Assembly (NCBI GenBank): GCA_001600415.1
Contig: BCJX01000006.1
Coordinates: 1,982,364 to 2,046,363, forward strand
DNA: 64,000 bases
Reading direction: 5' to 3'
From: Pascua guehoae
Taxonomy: Eukaryota > Basidiomycota > Tremellomycetes > Trichosporonales > Trichosporonaceae
A program made the position numbers and the translations under genes. The first letter of the stretch is position 1; every line of letters starts with the position of its first letter. Below are positions 35,448 through 46,156 of the stretch, one piece after another. The notes beneath the pieces are model-generated. The model made no database searches and was not told where the DNA came from. It saw only the letters and a list, made by a program, of their open reading frames with translations.

Positions 35448-38170
35448 ATGGAGTTCCCCACGACATCGTCTTCGGAGACAGCCCCATCGCTCATCCCTGT
35501 CCGGCGGCTGTCTCGGACTTCGACGTCGTTAAGCTCGCCCATTGTCTCGCCAGTTTCGCCCAAGAAGCACAGACGCCGTGTGAGCGCGCTCAGCTTGACG
35601 AGCGAAGAGAGTGAGTTTGCCACTGTCCGTGTTCCGCAAGCAGGCGTCGTAAGGTACATGCACTGGAACGAGACAGTTGTGTACATGTGTGTCTTGCTGG
35701 TTGTGTGTGTGTGCGTGCTAATCGCCGACGTGTAGGTCATACCGGCCACGTAGCCTCCCACCGGCGCAATCGGACGTCGAGTAGCGTGTCAAGCACACAC
35801 TCGCGCCTTGCTACCAGCATTGCAGAGGCTTCGCTAGAGGTGCCACCCGCTCCTGTCTCTTCAAACGACCCACCAAGTACGCCTAGCCCCGATAGTGATG
35901 ACGACAATGAACCGGCGACGCCCACCGAGAGCGTTGATCATGGTGAGTAGCGGTGGAGGCGGGGGTTGGATGGGAGTGAGTGGCGCATTGTGACACAGAC
36001 AGGAGATAGTCGGGAGAGTCGGAGGAGCCGGCCACGTCGTTGACGATTGTTGGGGTGTCGATCTGCAGATACTTGTGACAAACGCGCGACTGTGCAGCAA
36101 CATACACCTCCCCTCTTACTTGTTGTCATGCTTTCAATCACTTGCACGTATCCGCTCACACGCAGTCCGGGCCGCACCGCAGTCGTCTTCAATCAAGCGC
36201 CGAAGCCGACTGCCTTCCCTGTCAATGTCCAATGTACGACGCAATGCCCAAGCAGCTGAAACGCCGCCCGCGCAAAGGGCTCCTGACGAGCGACATGGAC
36301 TAAGCCGTGCGTTGTCATTATTGTCATGACATGACATTCCATGTTCCCCTTGCTCATCGCATCCTTCATCTTTCACACGACTACACGAACTGGACATTTC
36401 GACATGCTAACGTACGTAGGCATTCCGCGGGCGTCAGTCACCCACGCCGTCTCTTTGCACGGAACAACTCCCCGAAACGGGAGTCTCGGCCTCGGCGCTC
36501 CTCCCTCCCCATCGGCCTCTTTTGGCGTGCGCTCACATGAGGACAGCGGCTTTCAAGCAGTTACGGATCTCGGTCTTGCTAGATCGCAGCTTCTAGGCGT
36601 CTCTACGACGTCCAACACGTCCCAGGCCTCGACGCCATCGACTGCCATGTCACCCTTCCCCAAACTGGTGCGCCGAGACCTCAGCCCGAGCCCGCGTCGG
36701 TCATCGGGAAAGACAGGCGGCATCATCGACGCACTCCAGACCGAGCTTGACGAGACAAAAGCACACCTCGACCGTGTCAAGACCGAGCTCCGCAATTGTC
36801 ACCGTGAGATCAGCGCGGTACGTACCCGCCGTCGTAGGCGCCTGTCTACTCCCAGAGGCACGACGCTGACCTCACCCAGCTCACGCGGACGAGCGAGGAC
36901 CTACGCGAGACGCGCGACCGCATGCGCGGCGAGGGCGAGGCTCTCAACAATGTCATCAGCCGAAAAGAGCGCATGATGAATGGTGCGTGCGCTGTCAGGC
37001 ATGACTTGCTTGCCTTTGCACCAGCCGCGATCACTTTGCTGATGTGACAGAGCTGCTCACACGAGCCCGTACCGCAGAGTCTGTGGTGGCACAGCACACC
37101 GAGGAGCGCAACGAGTTTGAGGCGCGCGCCAAAAAGGCTGAGGAGGACGCAGCCGCCAAGGTCGCCGAAGCCACGGCTGCGCGCGCCAAGGCCGAGTGCG
37201 AGCGGGACGCGCTACGCGACTCTGTGCGCTCCCTGCGCGACGTGTGGGCGCGGGACGTGCGCGCGTACCGCGCCGAGGTGTCCCGCGTGCAAGAGGAGAT
37301 GCGCACTGAGCGCGAAAACGCCGAAAAAAAGCAGGCGGCCGTACTCGACCTTGTCAAGTCGCATGCCGAGCGGCACACCGACGTCGTCACGCTGGTCGAG
37401 GAGGTGAACGCCAAACACAAAAAGGCCGCCGAGCTGTTTGAGGAAGAGGTGCGCGGCCTGAGGGCGGAAGTCGAGCGGAACGCCAAGGAGGCGACGGAAG
37501 CGAGGCAACTGGCAAGGTAAGTTGTTGTCACTGGCCGCCGACGCTGACCATCAGAACACTGGCGACAGAACTGGCTCGCCTTAGGCGACTTACAAACCAG
37601 CCGCCCCGGCCAGACCTCGACGCCATTCTCTCGGCGCCCGTCGAGCCGGCGCGTACATCGGAGGCCACATCGTCCGGGGCACAGAAACACGCGCCGTTCG
37701 AGCCTACCGTGTTTGAATGTACCAAGGCTGGATCAGAGTATTCTGTCCGCGACACCGTCGAGTCCGAGCATGCGCCTACTGAGGTTGGCCAAGTTCCCGT
37801 TGTCGAGGCTGCGCCTCTCAACGATACTACTGCCGACTCGGCCTCAAATAAGCATTCTGACCCTCCGGCAATGACCGCGGAAACGGCATCCGCAGAGGTC
37901 AACGAAACTGCTCACCTCGAGGACACACCAAACGGGGCGTCCGCAGAGGTCAACCGATCTGCTCTCCTCGAAGACACACCAAACGGCTCTGCCGGCTTAG
38001 AGAGCGCAAACGGCCGAGTCGAAGAAACGACTCCAACATACACCAACGAAGACGGGGATGCTGGCTGTGCCTCTCCCACCAAGATCAATCTCGACGCTAT
38101 CTCCAGCATGAATACGAACACGAACACAGACGCCAACACACAAATGAACACGGCCACGGTCACATCCTAA
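35448..38170 (+). CDS. coiled-coil protein, possibly SHE3-like
   Basis: A 697-residue protein in seven exons (35448-35610, 35736-35942, 36166-36306, 36420-36817, 36880-36982, 37051-37516, 37555-38170), all in exact frame. Residues 1-300 are Ser/Thr/Pro-rich and presumably disordered. From about 270 (GGIIDALQTELDETKAHLDRVKTELRNCHREISA) to about 500 there is a long heptad-rich coiled coil, including LTRTSEDLRETRDRMRGEGE and a Glu/Lys/Ala-rich stretch. The tail contains a near-perfect 20-residue duplication around AEVNETAHLEDTPNG and AEVNRSALLEDTPNG, then Asn/Thr-rich sequence. The layout of disordered head, GG-I-I-D-x-L-x-x-E-L coiled coil and low-complexity tail resembles fungal proteins annotated as SWI5-dependent HO expression protein 3, an RNA-transport adaptor. 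That link is tentative; a general cytoskeletal or septation coiled-coil protein is equally possible. Confidence 0.85.
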
Positions 38171-38333
38171 CAACAGTGGACAACTCGTTAGCCAGTGTGC
38201 CCCACATCCTGTAAACCTATGCATATGCCTGTGTATTGTACCTGTCAGGCAGGCGACATCGTGCCATCATGACATTATTCCATGACATTATCCTCGCTCC
38301 GCCGCCGAGCAAGTAGCTGAAGAAGCGCGCAGC

Positions 38334-39672
38334 TCACGCACGACGCTCCTGCTTCTGTGCCTTCTTCTGGCGGTCGGCCTTCTTCTTGGCCTCGTCGGCA
38401 CTGCGCGTTAGCAGGTGTCCCTTCCAGTGCGACTCCAGCACCTCTCCAGTCTCCAGCTGAACTACGGCGGCGGCAGCGCCCATTACTCTAGCAACCCGCC
38501 TCCGTTTCTGGCTCCTGGCTCTCCGGTAACCACCCGCACCACCCCTGTCACAACAGTGAGGGATATCGTGATCGTTCGCCCCTCTCCACCACTCCAAACT
38601 GCACACTGCCACTCACCGCTGCTTTTCCAGTGCTGCACGGTCACGCTCCCGCTTGTCCTGTGCGCCGCGCTTGGCCGCCTCGCGCTGAATCTGTGCCGCA
38701 ATCTGCACTTTTTCCTTGTTGAGGTTTTGCCATTCGAGCGGGTCGTCGACTGGGCGTTAGTGTATGTGCTTGTTTTCTCTGCTGGCGCTGGGGCGATCCT
38801 GGGCGCGGGGTATACACCCGTCGTACACAATGCACAATGGTTGGGATCGGCCATTGTCGATGCCGCGTCGATCCAATGGCGCCCTCTTGCGCTATCACCC
38901 TCCCATCTACCCCCCTCCCCCTGCCCATCCCTAACCCCCACCATAGCGGAACTCACTCTGCTGCTTTCGATACTTCTTCTTGCGCCCATCGAGCCTCAAC
39001 GCCTCCTCGACGAGACGCCTCCTCTCCTCTGCCTTCCTCTTCTCCTCGGCCTCGAGCGCCGCCTGCCCGCGCGGGGGTCCCTCCTTGCGCTCTCCAAGTG
39101 CGGCCTCCTCCTCGGGCCCGCCCTCGACGTATGCGTACTGGCGGAGAATCGCCGCCTTGCGTGCCGCCCGGAGCTCTTCGTCGGTGAGCGACGCGAGGAC
39201 GGCCTTGTGGTCAATCTTTTCTGGCGTCGGATCCTTTTCCGCCTGCTTTGCAGCCTCTTGAGCGGCGGCCTTTGCGTCGTCGTCGGCCTTTAGCCGCGCC
39301 CACTCGTCGAGCACGCGGTCGAGCGCCGCGTCCACGTCGGCAGGCATCGAGTCGACCACACCCTCGAGCATGCCGCGCACGCCCTCGACCTTGTCTTCCC
39401 GCTCTAGGCCGTCTTCCTCGACAAAGCGCGCCATCAGCTCGACCTGGTGTGTCAGCGGCCGTGGTCCGTCGTCCCTAGTCCTAGGTGTCGCCGTTTTGGG
39501 TCGCGTGTTGACGACCACCGCGGGGAGCACCGCAGCTCGTTCCACTTGACACCAAGCAACACCGAGAAACACGCCTACGCACATCGTCCGAAGGAACGTC
39601 AAGGCTGAGGCCCGCCATCTGCTGGGCAATGTATCGCTCGAGCGCGGCGCCCGAGCTCTCTGGGTCGGCCAT
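38334..39672 (-). CDS. CCDC43-like coiled-coil protein
   Basis: A 258-residue protein in four minus-strand exons (39583-39672, 38957-39443, 38617-38749, 38334-38400) with exact frame continuity. The N-terminal domain (about residues 10-100) has ALERYIAQQMAGLSLDVPSDD and ARFVEEDGLEREDKVEGVRG, the pattern of the human CCDC43 N-terminal domain, a PWI-like helical fold. The rest is a charged coiled coil: KAVLASLTDEELRAARKAAI, an EEKRKAEERRRLVEEALRLD helix, then DDPLEWQNLNKEKVQ and a Lys/Arg/Gln-rich C-terminus ending KKAQKQERRA. No signal peptide or membrane segment. The molecular role of the family is not established. It is convergent with the coiled-coil gene on the left, 163 bases apart. Confidence 0.85.
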
Positions 39673-40033
39673 TGTTGATGAAGTGGAGAGGGTGGTTGGT
39701 TGGGGTCGATGTGGAGGTTGGTTGGTGCAGATTGAAAATGGCCGCGCCGACATGAGATTGCACAGTGGCCGATGACCGCGAGCCAAGCCACACGGCCAAG
39801 ATTGCAAGATTACCCACGCCCACAGGGTCCGCCCTTGGCGCTGGGCGGACGCCGGCCGCCCACCATCATTCACGATGGCATATGGATGTTTTTCTCCACA
39901 ATCGATGGCCCACGGCGGCACTTCGAACCAATAGCTATGCATATGAAACAGCTGTACCCTACAATACAAGTAACTGGTCATTACAGGGATGCGCCTAAAT
40001 GTACAAGTAACATCAACTCGCTGGGGGTGAAGG
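39673..40033. other. spacer between CCDC43-like promoter and kinase-like gene A
   Basis: Holds the promoter of the CCDC43-like gene and the 3' side of kinase-like gene A. No coding signal seen. Confidence 0.5.
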
Positions 40034-41170
40034 TTACCCCATCAGCCTCCCCCAAGTCTCGAGCTGCCCCTCGCAGTACTCGTTGATATTGGTTATGATC
40101 ATGCGCACTTCGTCTAATTCGTCTTCGCAAGCCCCTTGCCACTCTTCCTCGGTCGGCGCAGCCGACTTGGTCACAGAGCGTTCAAAGTCGATAAGCATCA
40201 ACTTACCTTCTCGCCCTCGGATGTGACGCCACTCGATGTCGAGGTGGAGCACACCGCAAGCATGAAGGCTGCGATACATGTCGAGGATGGTCGCTCTGGG
40301 GAAATGTGAGAGACAAACTTGACTTGACGGCAAGTCTAACGATACGTACTGGTTGACCTTATCGAACTTTTGGCTCAAGGGGAGGTGGCGTCCAGCGTCC
40401 TCTAGAATCATGCAACAGATCTGGGAACGTTTGCGGGTCACCGTCGGCGGTTGGGAAGCACCAAATACGCCGTAGAAGGTCGGTACGACCTTCCCCTGAA
40501 GCTCCTTGAGGGGGTTGCTGTACATGAGGGCTTCTGTAGCGATCGCACGTCGAGCCTCGGAACGAGTGTAGCCTTCAGAGTCTTGTTCTTCTTCGTCTTC
40601 GCATTCGTCCTCATCCTCGATTTCGCCCTCCTCTTCGTCGCTGGGTGCGCTGACGCGACCCTTTCGTCGGATGGGAAACTTCAGCAGATCCGCAATCTTA
40701 ACCACAAATGTCTCCACCGGTAGTTCCTCACCTCGGGCCAGATACACATCCCATAGTGCACCGTGCCCAAGGGCTTCGATGAGTTCGATAGTCGTAGCAG
40801 TATCGCTTTTGGCCAGGGACATTGTTGACCGTGGAACGACGAGTTTAGGCGGGTCGGGGCCTTGGGTAATGCCTGTGGGCCGAAGCGGAATACGCGTTTG
40901 TATCACTGGTGTTTTGGACTGGAGCCCTTCAGGAAGCCAACGATGGCACTGTCCCAACGCTTTGCCTGTCGACGTGATCACGACCGACGACTATGGTTAA
41001 CGCGATGACGCCATGTCAAGGTCTGGAGTAGGGAAGAGGGAGACTGAACTCACAGAAAGGAACTTGTCGGGGCTGGGTCCCAGAGAGGAAAATGATGCGC
41101 CCAGTGGTGGCAAGTTCGCTTGCTTGCTCGGTGAGAATGTCGCCAACAATGCTGAGCTCCCACTTACCAT
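40034..41170 (-). CDS. kinase-like protein, tandem copy A
   Basis: A 339-residue protein in three minus-strand exons (41054-41170, 40350-40990, 40034-40295), paralogous to the next gene upstream. It has a protein-kinase-like fold with altered motifs. The glycine loop appears as EALGHGALWDVYLA and the VAIK-type lysine as FVVKIADLL. An acidic insert rich in Glu/Asp (about residues 135-165) follows. Then come IATEALMYSNPLKELQGKVVPTFYGVF and CCMILEDAGRHL (hinge region). The catalytic loop reads VLHLDIEWRHIRG in place of HRDxxxxN, and the metal loop reads LMLIDFERS in place of DFG. The aspartates are kept but the loop asparagine position is His and the DFG glycine is Glu, so phosphotransfer to proteins is uncertain. 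The C-terminus EELDEVRMIITN... GRLMG matches copy B. The short N-terminal exon is the least certain part; its ATG is directly followed by GTAAGT. Confidence 0.85.
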
Positions 41171-41294
41171 GGCAAATGATTTGAGGAGAAGGAATCGGCC
41201 CAGAAGTCCAACCTAACCCACTAGTGTATGTACAATAGCATAACGAGAGATGACGTGGCATATTTGATCCCGCCTCGAGTATGCGTCAGCAGTA

Positions 41295-41315
41295 GTTGTA
41301 CAGCACGTGACCCAG
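41295..41315. promoter_or_regulatory. duplicated CACGTG-containing element, copy 1
   Basis: A 21-base string (gttgtacagcacgtgaccca plus one g) lies 125 bases upstream of kinase-like gene A and is repeated exactly at 43373-43393. It contains the GCACGTGACC core. Exact conservation between otherwise diverged flanks suggests a binding site kept after duplication. Confidence 0.5.
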
Positions 41316-41443
41316 CCGGAACTCGACTCCCAAACGCTCGTCTCGTTTACCGTACGGACCAGCTCATGCGAGGGGGGGCTGTAACAGACATCAATCTACG
41401 AAACACACTGAAGGTTACAGTACAGACTACCCTACATGACACG

Positions 41444-42637
41444 TTATCCCATCAGCTTGCCCCACGTCTTGAGCTGGCTCTCACAGTGGTCGTTGATACC
41501 GGTAATAATCGCCTGCACCTCATCCAATTCTTCCTCACAAGCCTCGTCCCACTCCTCCTCGTTGGGTGCCGCCGCCTTGAGTGTTGAGCGCTCAAAATCG
41601 ATGAGCATCAGCCTGTCGTCTCGCCATCGAATGTGACGCCACTCGATGTCTTCATGAAGAATCCCGGAAGTGTGAAGACGGCGATACATCTCCAGGATTG
41701 TTGCTCTGGAGGTCAGTTGGTAGCATTAAGGGAGTACAATCCGGCTCCACGTACTGGTTTACCTTGTCGAACTTTTGGCCCAGGCCGAGGTGTCGTCCGG
41801 CATCCTCCAGAACCATACAACAGACCTCGGCACGCCCCCGGGGTTGCGTTGCCCCAAAAACGCCATAGAAGGTCGGCACGACCTTGCCTTGCAACTCCTT
41901 GAGAGCATTGCAGTATACAAACGCCTCGGTGGCAATGGCGCGTCGAGCTTCAGACCGAATGTAGCTTTCGTCTTCTTCGTCTTCTTCTTCTTCTTCCTCG
42001 TCCTCGTCTGCGTCCTCGTCTGCGTCATTGTCATCCAATCCGTTGCGGTCCACGTCATCCTCGTCGTCCTGGACATCTTCGGCATTTGGACGCCTGCCTT
42101 CGTTCTTGTCCTCGGTGAAGGAGCCAGCGACGCCCCTCTCCATTTCCTCCCCTTGGCTCTCGCTTTCGGCGCTTTCATCATCAGCTATACTGCCTTGGCC
42201 CTTTCGCCGAACGGGAAACTTGAGCAAATCCGTAATCTTTACGACAACTGTCTCTGTCCGCAGTCCGTTGACATGGGCCAAGTAGACATCCCAAAGTGCG
42301 CCATTCCCGAGGGGCTCAATGAGCTCAATGGTCGTAGTGAGAACATTGTTGGAGGTGGAACTGGTGGAACGTTTGAGGCAAAGTTTGGGGGGCTTTGGAC
42401 CACGACCCGGGTCTAGCGGTTGCAGCGGGGAGGGCGTTTGTATCAAGGGTGTCGTGGGGGGAAAGCTCTCGGGCATCCAATGCTGGCATCGGTCGTGGGC
42501 ATTGAGGGTCGAGGTGATAACTATGGACGACTGTTGTGCGTCACGTTAATGGGTGGAATAATGAATGTTGACGGCTGACTCACGGTCACCAACGAGTCTG
42601 AGCTGAACGGTGATCGGTGAGCAGGAAGAGGATCCAT
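41444..42637 (-). CDS. kinase-like protein, tandem copy B
   Basis: A 363-residue paralogue of copy A with the same three-exon structure and the same intron phases: 42584-42637, 41755-42530, 41444-41705. The first exon is short (MDPLPAHRSPFSSDSLVT). Landmarks mirror copy A: IELIEPLGNGALWDVYLAH, VVVKITDLLKFPVRRKGQG, a longer acidic insert (encoded at 41960-42070), IATEAFVYCNALKELQGKVV, CCMVLEDAGRHLGLGQKFD, ILHEDIEWRHIRWRDDRLML and IDFERSTLKAAAPNEEEWDE. Here the catalytic loop reads HEDIEWRHI. Shared exon borders and gene order in the same orientation show a tandem duplication. The glycine of DFG is Glu in both copies, so this is a family feature rather than decay. No membrane or signal sequence. 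Related kinase-like proteins are scattered in basidiomycetes, usually without known function. Confidence 0.87.
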
Positions 42638-43571
42638 CTAATGATTTCTGTTTGGGCGAGTATGACGTAATTTGACTTTGTGCTCACGGTCACCATGGCT
42701 GGAATGGCCAACCTAGCGCGTCTCGACAGTCGCAGACGACGCGTCGGGGAACGATTTGAACCAAGCGAATTGGGGGCTAACGGGGTGTATAGTAGGCGAG
42801 CGCAATAAGTCCGGAGCAAAAGAGGTCGAAGGAAAGATCAGAGAAACGGCGGGTTGAGTGGTCGTAGTGGGGATGGGTGGCGGATGGGGGTGGTGATGAA
42901 GTGTCAAAAGCTAGACGATGACACCATGGCGTACAAGAGCATCCATGGTGCATGGTGATTGCGAGAAAGAGGCCAAGCGGGGACGGGAACAATTGAAGGC
43001 CCCTGTTGTTCCCATGCGGAGTGGCGGGATCAAATTTGATCGACTCGGAGAACTCAATGAGGTCTTTCACCTCAGTGTTGCATAGGCGCGAGGGGACTTT
43101 GACAGCGTGGGACGTCAAAGTGGTGCTATAGGCTATAGTAACGAGGGGATGGGTTACGAGAGCTTGACGCGTAGCTCGGTGTTGAAACGCATCCCTTGAG
43201 CTTACTGTCAGGACTTCAACTCCTCTGCTCTTCGGCGGCAGTGACGGCTAGGTCCAGCCTTGGTTTGGTACAACATGCAACATGCACCGCCTTGTGATCC
43301 CGCATTGTACTGTAGTAGCTCTTGTCTGCCGTTACCACATGCTCATTGGCCCACACTAGCTTGTAGAGGTGGTTGTACAGCACGTGACCCAGAACTCTGG
43401 AAAGATAAAGATAAGCTGGTCACCGAGTGTGATTCCAAACCGACTTTTCGTTCATCCTACTCTTATAGTACTCACCATCCTCCTCATTCCCAACCCAACA
43501 ACGTCAGTATCACCACCCCATCCAACGGCGACGCGGGAACATCCCATCTGAAATCAACGTCCCACCCATCC
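42638..43571. other. divergent promoter region of kinase-like B and GNAT genes
   Basis: About 930 bases. An open frame at 42777-43118 (minus, 113 codons) has no recognisable features. The GNAT frame is open upstream to about 43260, but that part reads as low-quality sequence and the start was set at 43572. Confidence 0.45.
43373..43393. promoter_or_regulatory. duplicated CACGTG-containing element, copy 2
   Basis: Identical over 21 bases to 41295-41315. It lies 179 bases upstream of the GNAT start at 43572 and 736 bases upstream of kinase-like gene B, between divergent genes. Weaker similarity (ttccaaac...tttcgttca) continues about 50 bases downstream in both copies, so the duplication probably included promoter DNA. 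Confidence 0.5.
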
Positions 43572-44213
43572 ATGACCCGGACCCCCACGCCAAACATCAC
43601 CTATCGCGTCGCGACCACTGCCGACTCCCCGGCAATCTCTTCACTCGTCGGTCATGTATGGGCCAAGTTCTTCGCCTATAGCGTCACCGCAGATGATCTG
43701 AAAGAGCACCTCGCTACGAACCTCGCACCAGCGACTATTGCGGGGGAGATCGAGGACCCGGATATCGTCTTTCTCATCGCTGAGGTCGAGTCGGAGCCTA
43801 GTGTGACTAATGAGATCATTGGGCAGTCGCAAACAACGACTCCTCCACTTCGACCATCAGCAACAACAGCACCGGCCTCGCTCGCTGCATCACCAATCGT
43901 TGGCGTCGCCCAGCTGGTCCGAACATCCACGCCACCCCTCACAACGCCCACCTCGGTCGAACTGCGCAAGCTCTACGTCTCCGAGACACTGCACGGATCC
44001 GGTGTTGCAGCGACCCTAGTCGAGCGCGCGGAGGCGTTCGCAGTGACGCAGTGGGGAGCACAGAGTCTCTGGCTCGGCGTGTGGGAGGATAACCCGCGCG
44101 CGCAGCGGTTCTATACCCGGTGCGGGTTCAAGACCACGGGGGAGAAGAAGTTTGTGGTGGGTGACAGTGTGAGGCGGGATTGGGTGATGGAGAAGGAGGT
44201 GGGGAAGAATTGA
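43572..44213 (+). CDS. GNAT-family N-acetyltransferase
   Basis: Single-exon gene of 213 residues transferring acetyl from acetyl-CoA to an unknown amine. N-terminus MTRTPTPNITYRVATTADSP shows the usual GNAT first strand and helix. A Thr/Pro/Ala-rich insert (about residues 85-105) precedes the core. Motif A is VELRKLYVSETLHGSGVAAT with the pyrophosphate-binding HGSGVA loop. It is followed by LVERAEAFAVTQWGAQSLWLGVWEDNPRAQRFYTRCGF (motif B region), which is diagnostic. The C-terminus WVMEKEV is the usual closing strand. The ATG at 43572 is preferred over upstream codons because the homologous region begins just after it. Substrate is unknown; small-molecule or peptide acetylation is equally possible. 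Confidence 0.9.
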   Translation: MTRTPTPNITYRVATTADSPAISSLVGHVWAKFFAYSVTADDLKEHLATNLAPATIAGEIEDPDIVFLIAEVESEPSVTNEIIGQSQTTTPPLRPSATTAPASLAASPIVGVAQLVRTSTPPLTTPTSVELRKLYVSETLHGSGVAATLVERAEAFAVTQWGAQSLWLGVWEDNPRAQRFYTRCGFKTTGEKKFVVGDSVRRDWVMEKEVGKN

Positions 44214-46156
44214 GTGGGGACGAAGCAGGGTGTGCAGGCGACAAGGGCGATAGCTACCTAGACCTTAGAGCGAGATGTACCGAGGGTGTTCATGGTGTAG
44301 GTCTCATTGATGCGTTGGGTGCACGCTCCTGTCGACCTCGTTTTCAGGACAGAGACCTGGGAGGGCAGAACGTCAATGTGAACTGTTCGTGTCAACCACT
44401 GTCATCATCATCGGAGCCAAAGTACACACTGGGACACAGTGTGACACCATGCACATGATCCCTGTACAACCACCACTGCAACAAGACAGTAATGACCGCC
44501 GGTGGGAGCCCCACGACCTCTGAGTCTGGGGTACCCAATACAAGCTCCACCGTCCCACATCGCCCGGGCCGATTGCCATGTTATCGACACGGCAGCCACG
44601 AGCGCCGAGGAGTCCGTAGCCTTCACGTCCCACTTTGCCCTTGTTCATGAGTGCGAGGTTAGGTCAGGGTCGACCAGGCATCGCAGAGCTGTTCGAGTGG
44701 TGGGAATGATACCGATCTACAAGTATTGTAGCCATACGGGTGGCTCTCGAGGCCAGCACGTCCTGGGTCCATGCTGTCGACTTGTTGGGTATTTTCCTCA
44801 GATTGACGACCTGAGCGTCGTTGTTGGCGCTTGGGTCGTCGACCCATGCGTGTCTGTCATCCGAGCGCCGTCGTACAAGCGGTCCGACCATTGATCCATG
44901 GTGAACCCATGCTGGGTCAGTCTGAGCGTCGGCTGAGAGTTGGACTTTGGGTCGACATATTCCAACACCCGTTGGTGCCAAAGACCCAGTGTCAGTGCTC
45001 GGGACAGCAGGCACCAACCCTCGCTCCAACAGTTGAGGCCAAGTCAACTACAAGGATTTGGACTCGAGATCATGCTTGAAGGGAGATGAAGGGCGAGGTC
45101 GTACGTGGTGGCCTTGACCAAGTGTAACTTTGCACAGAAGGGACATGCACCACACGGACTGCTTGGTCTCAGCCCAGAACCGGTCTGACTGATGACCCGT
45201 GCTCCAGCTCGGTTGCGGTGCATTCAGCAACAAGCACTGATGCACTGATCACTGAGAAGCTTGGGGCGTTGTGGCGTGTCGATTTGGCGCAACGGCCAGA
45301 TTACACTGGTGATAAGCGCACCGAGCGCCGATTTGATGGTGGTGCCAAGAGGTGAGGTCGCTTAACATCTTTGCCGCCAAGGGGCGAGAAGGAGGAAACG
45401 TCTCGCCAAGACAAAAAGAAAAGGGGGCGAGAAAGAGCAAAGGTCTCGCCAAGACAGCTCAGCCGACACCAAGTCTGCAGAGCGCTGCACAGGTTGGCAC
45501 TGCATACCCACTCGCACAGGGCCAGAAGCAGTGGATAAATTCAGAGATGGCATGGGCGGCAAACTGTATTGTCCTCGTGCCGAAGGAAGCACCTGTCTAT
45601 GCATAGCCACTGCACGGACCACTGGGGCCAATGCAGTGTGAGAGCTCTTGCCACAGCTCATTCCATTTGTCCGCCAGCAAAGCACCGACAAGCCTCAAAG
45701 CTATACAGTGGAGCCGCTTACCAACGCGTCTCCCTCGGAATTGTTCCAGGAAACCATTTTCCGCTTCTCGCACCGCCGGCAGTCCTCGGGGCTCCAATTC
45801 GAGGCCTTGGAGGCCGAAACTACTGCCGATGAGAGCGAAGCGAGCTGATAGCTGCGTAAAGGTGGCGCTGGGGCTTGATGCGCTTCGTCTGCTTCTCTGC
45901 TTCTTTCTGGTGCAAACCGCTCGGGCCTGCACCCGACGCACCCGGGGTGGTGGTGTTGAGAATGCTGACTGGGGTGGTGAGGGGTGGTCCAAGCGCACTT
46001 GGGGATGTGGGAACTCTGGGGTCTCGCGGGAATGCTCGACGTCTGCTGGTGTATTTAACCTGCTACATGTACTGTCTTTTCAATCACACCCGCAGTCCTC
46101 GATCTCCTCCGCTCTCGGGCACATGGCTCGATTGCCCACGCTGATCATCGAACGCG
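44214..46156. other. intergenic stretch with hairpin repeats
   Basis: About 1.9 kb with no recognisable gene. Two 33-nt hairpin-forming repeats lie at 45381-45456. The LtrA-like gene promoter lies at the right end. Confidence 0.5.
45381..45456. repeat. two 33-nt repeats, each a 7-bp hairpin
   Basis: Units at 45381-45413 and 45424-45456 share ggggcgagaa, then a 10-11-nt A/G-rich loop, then gtctcgccaagaca. In each, GGCGAGA pairs with TCTCGCC. The spacing between units is 10 bases. Function unknown. Confidence 0.75.

Noticed and set aside
42777..43118. 113-codon open frame on the minus strand
   Set aside because: No recognisable motif, it overlaps the promoter of kinase-like gene B, and its composition fits chance in GC-rich DNA.
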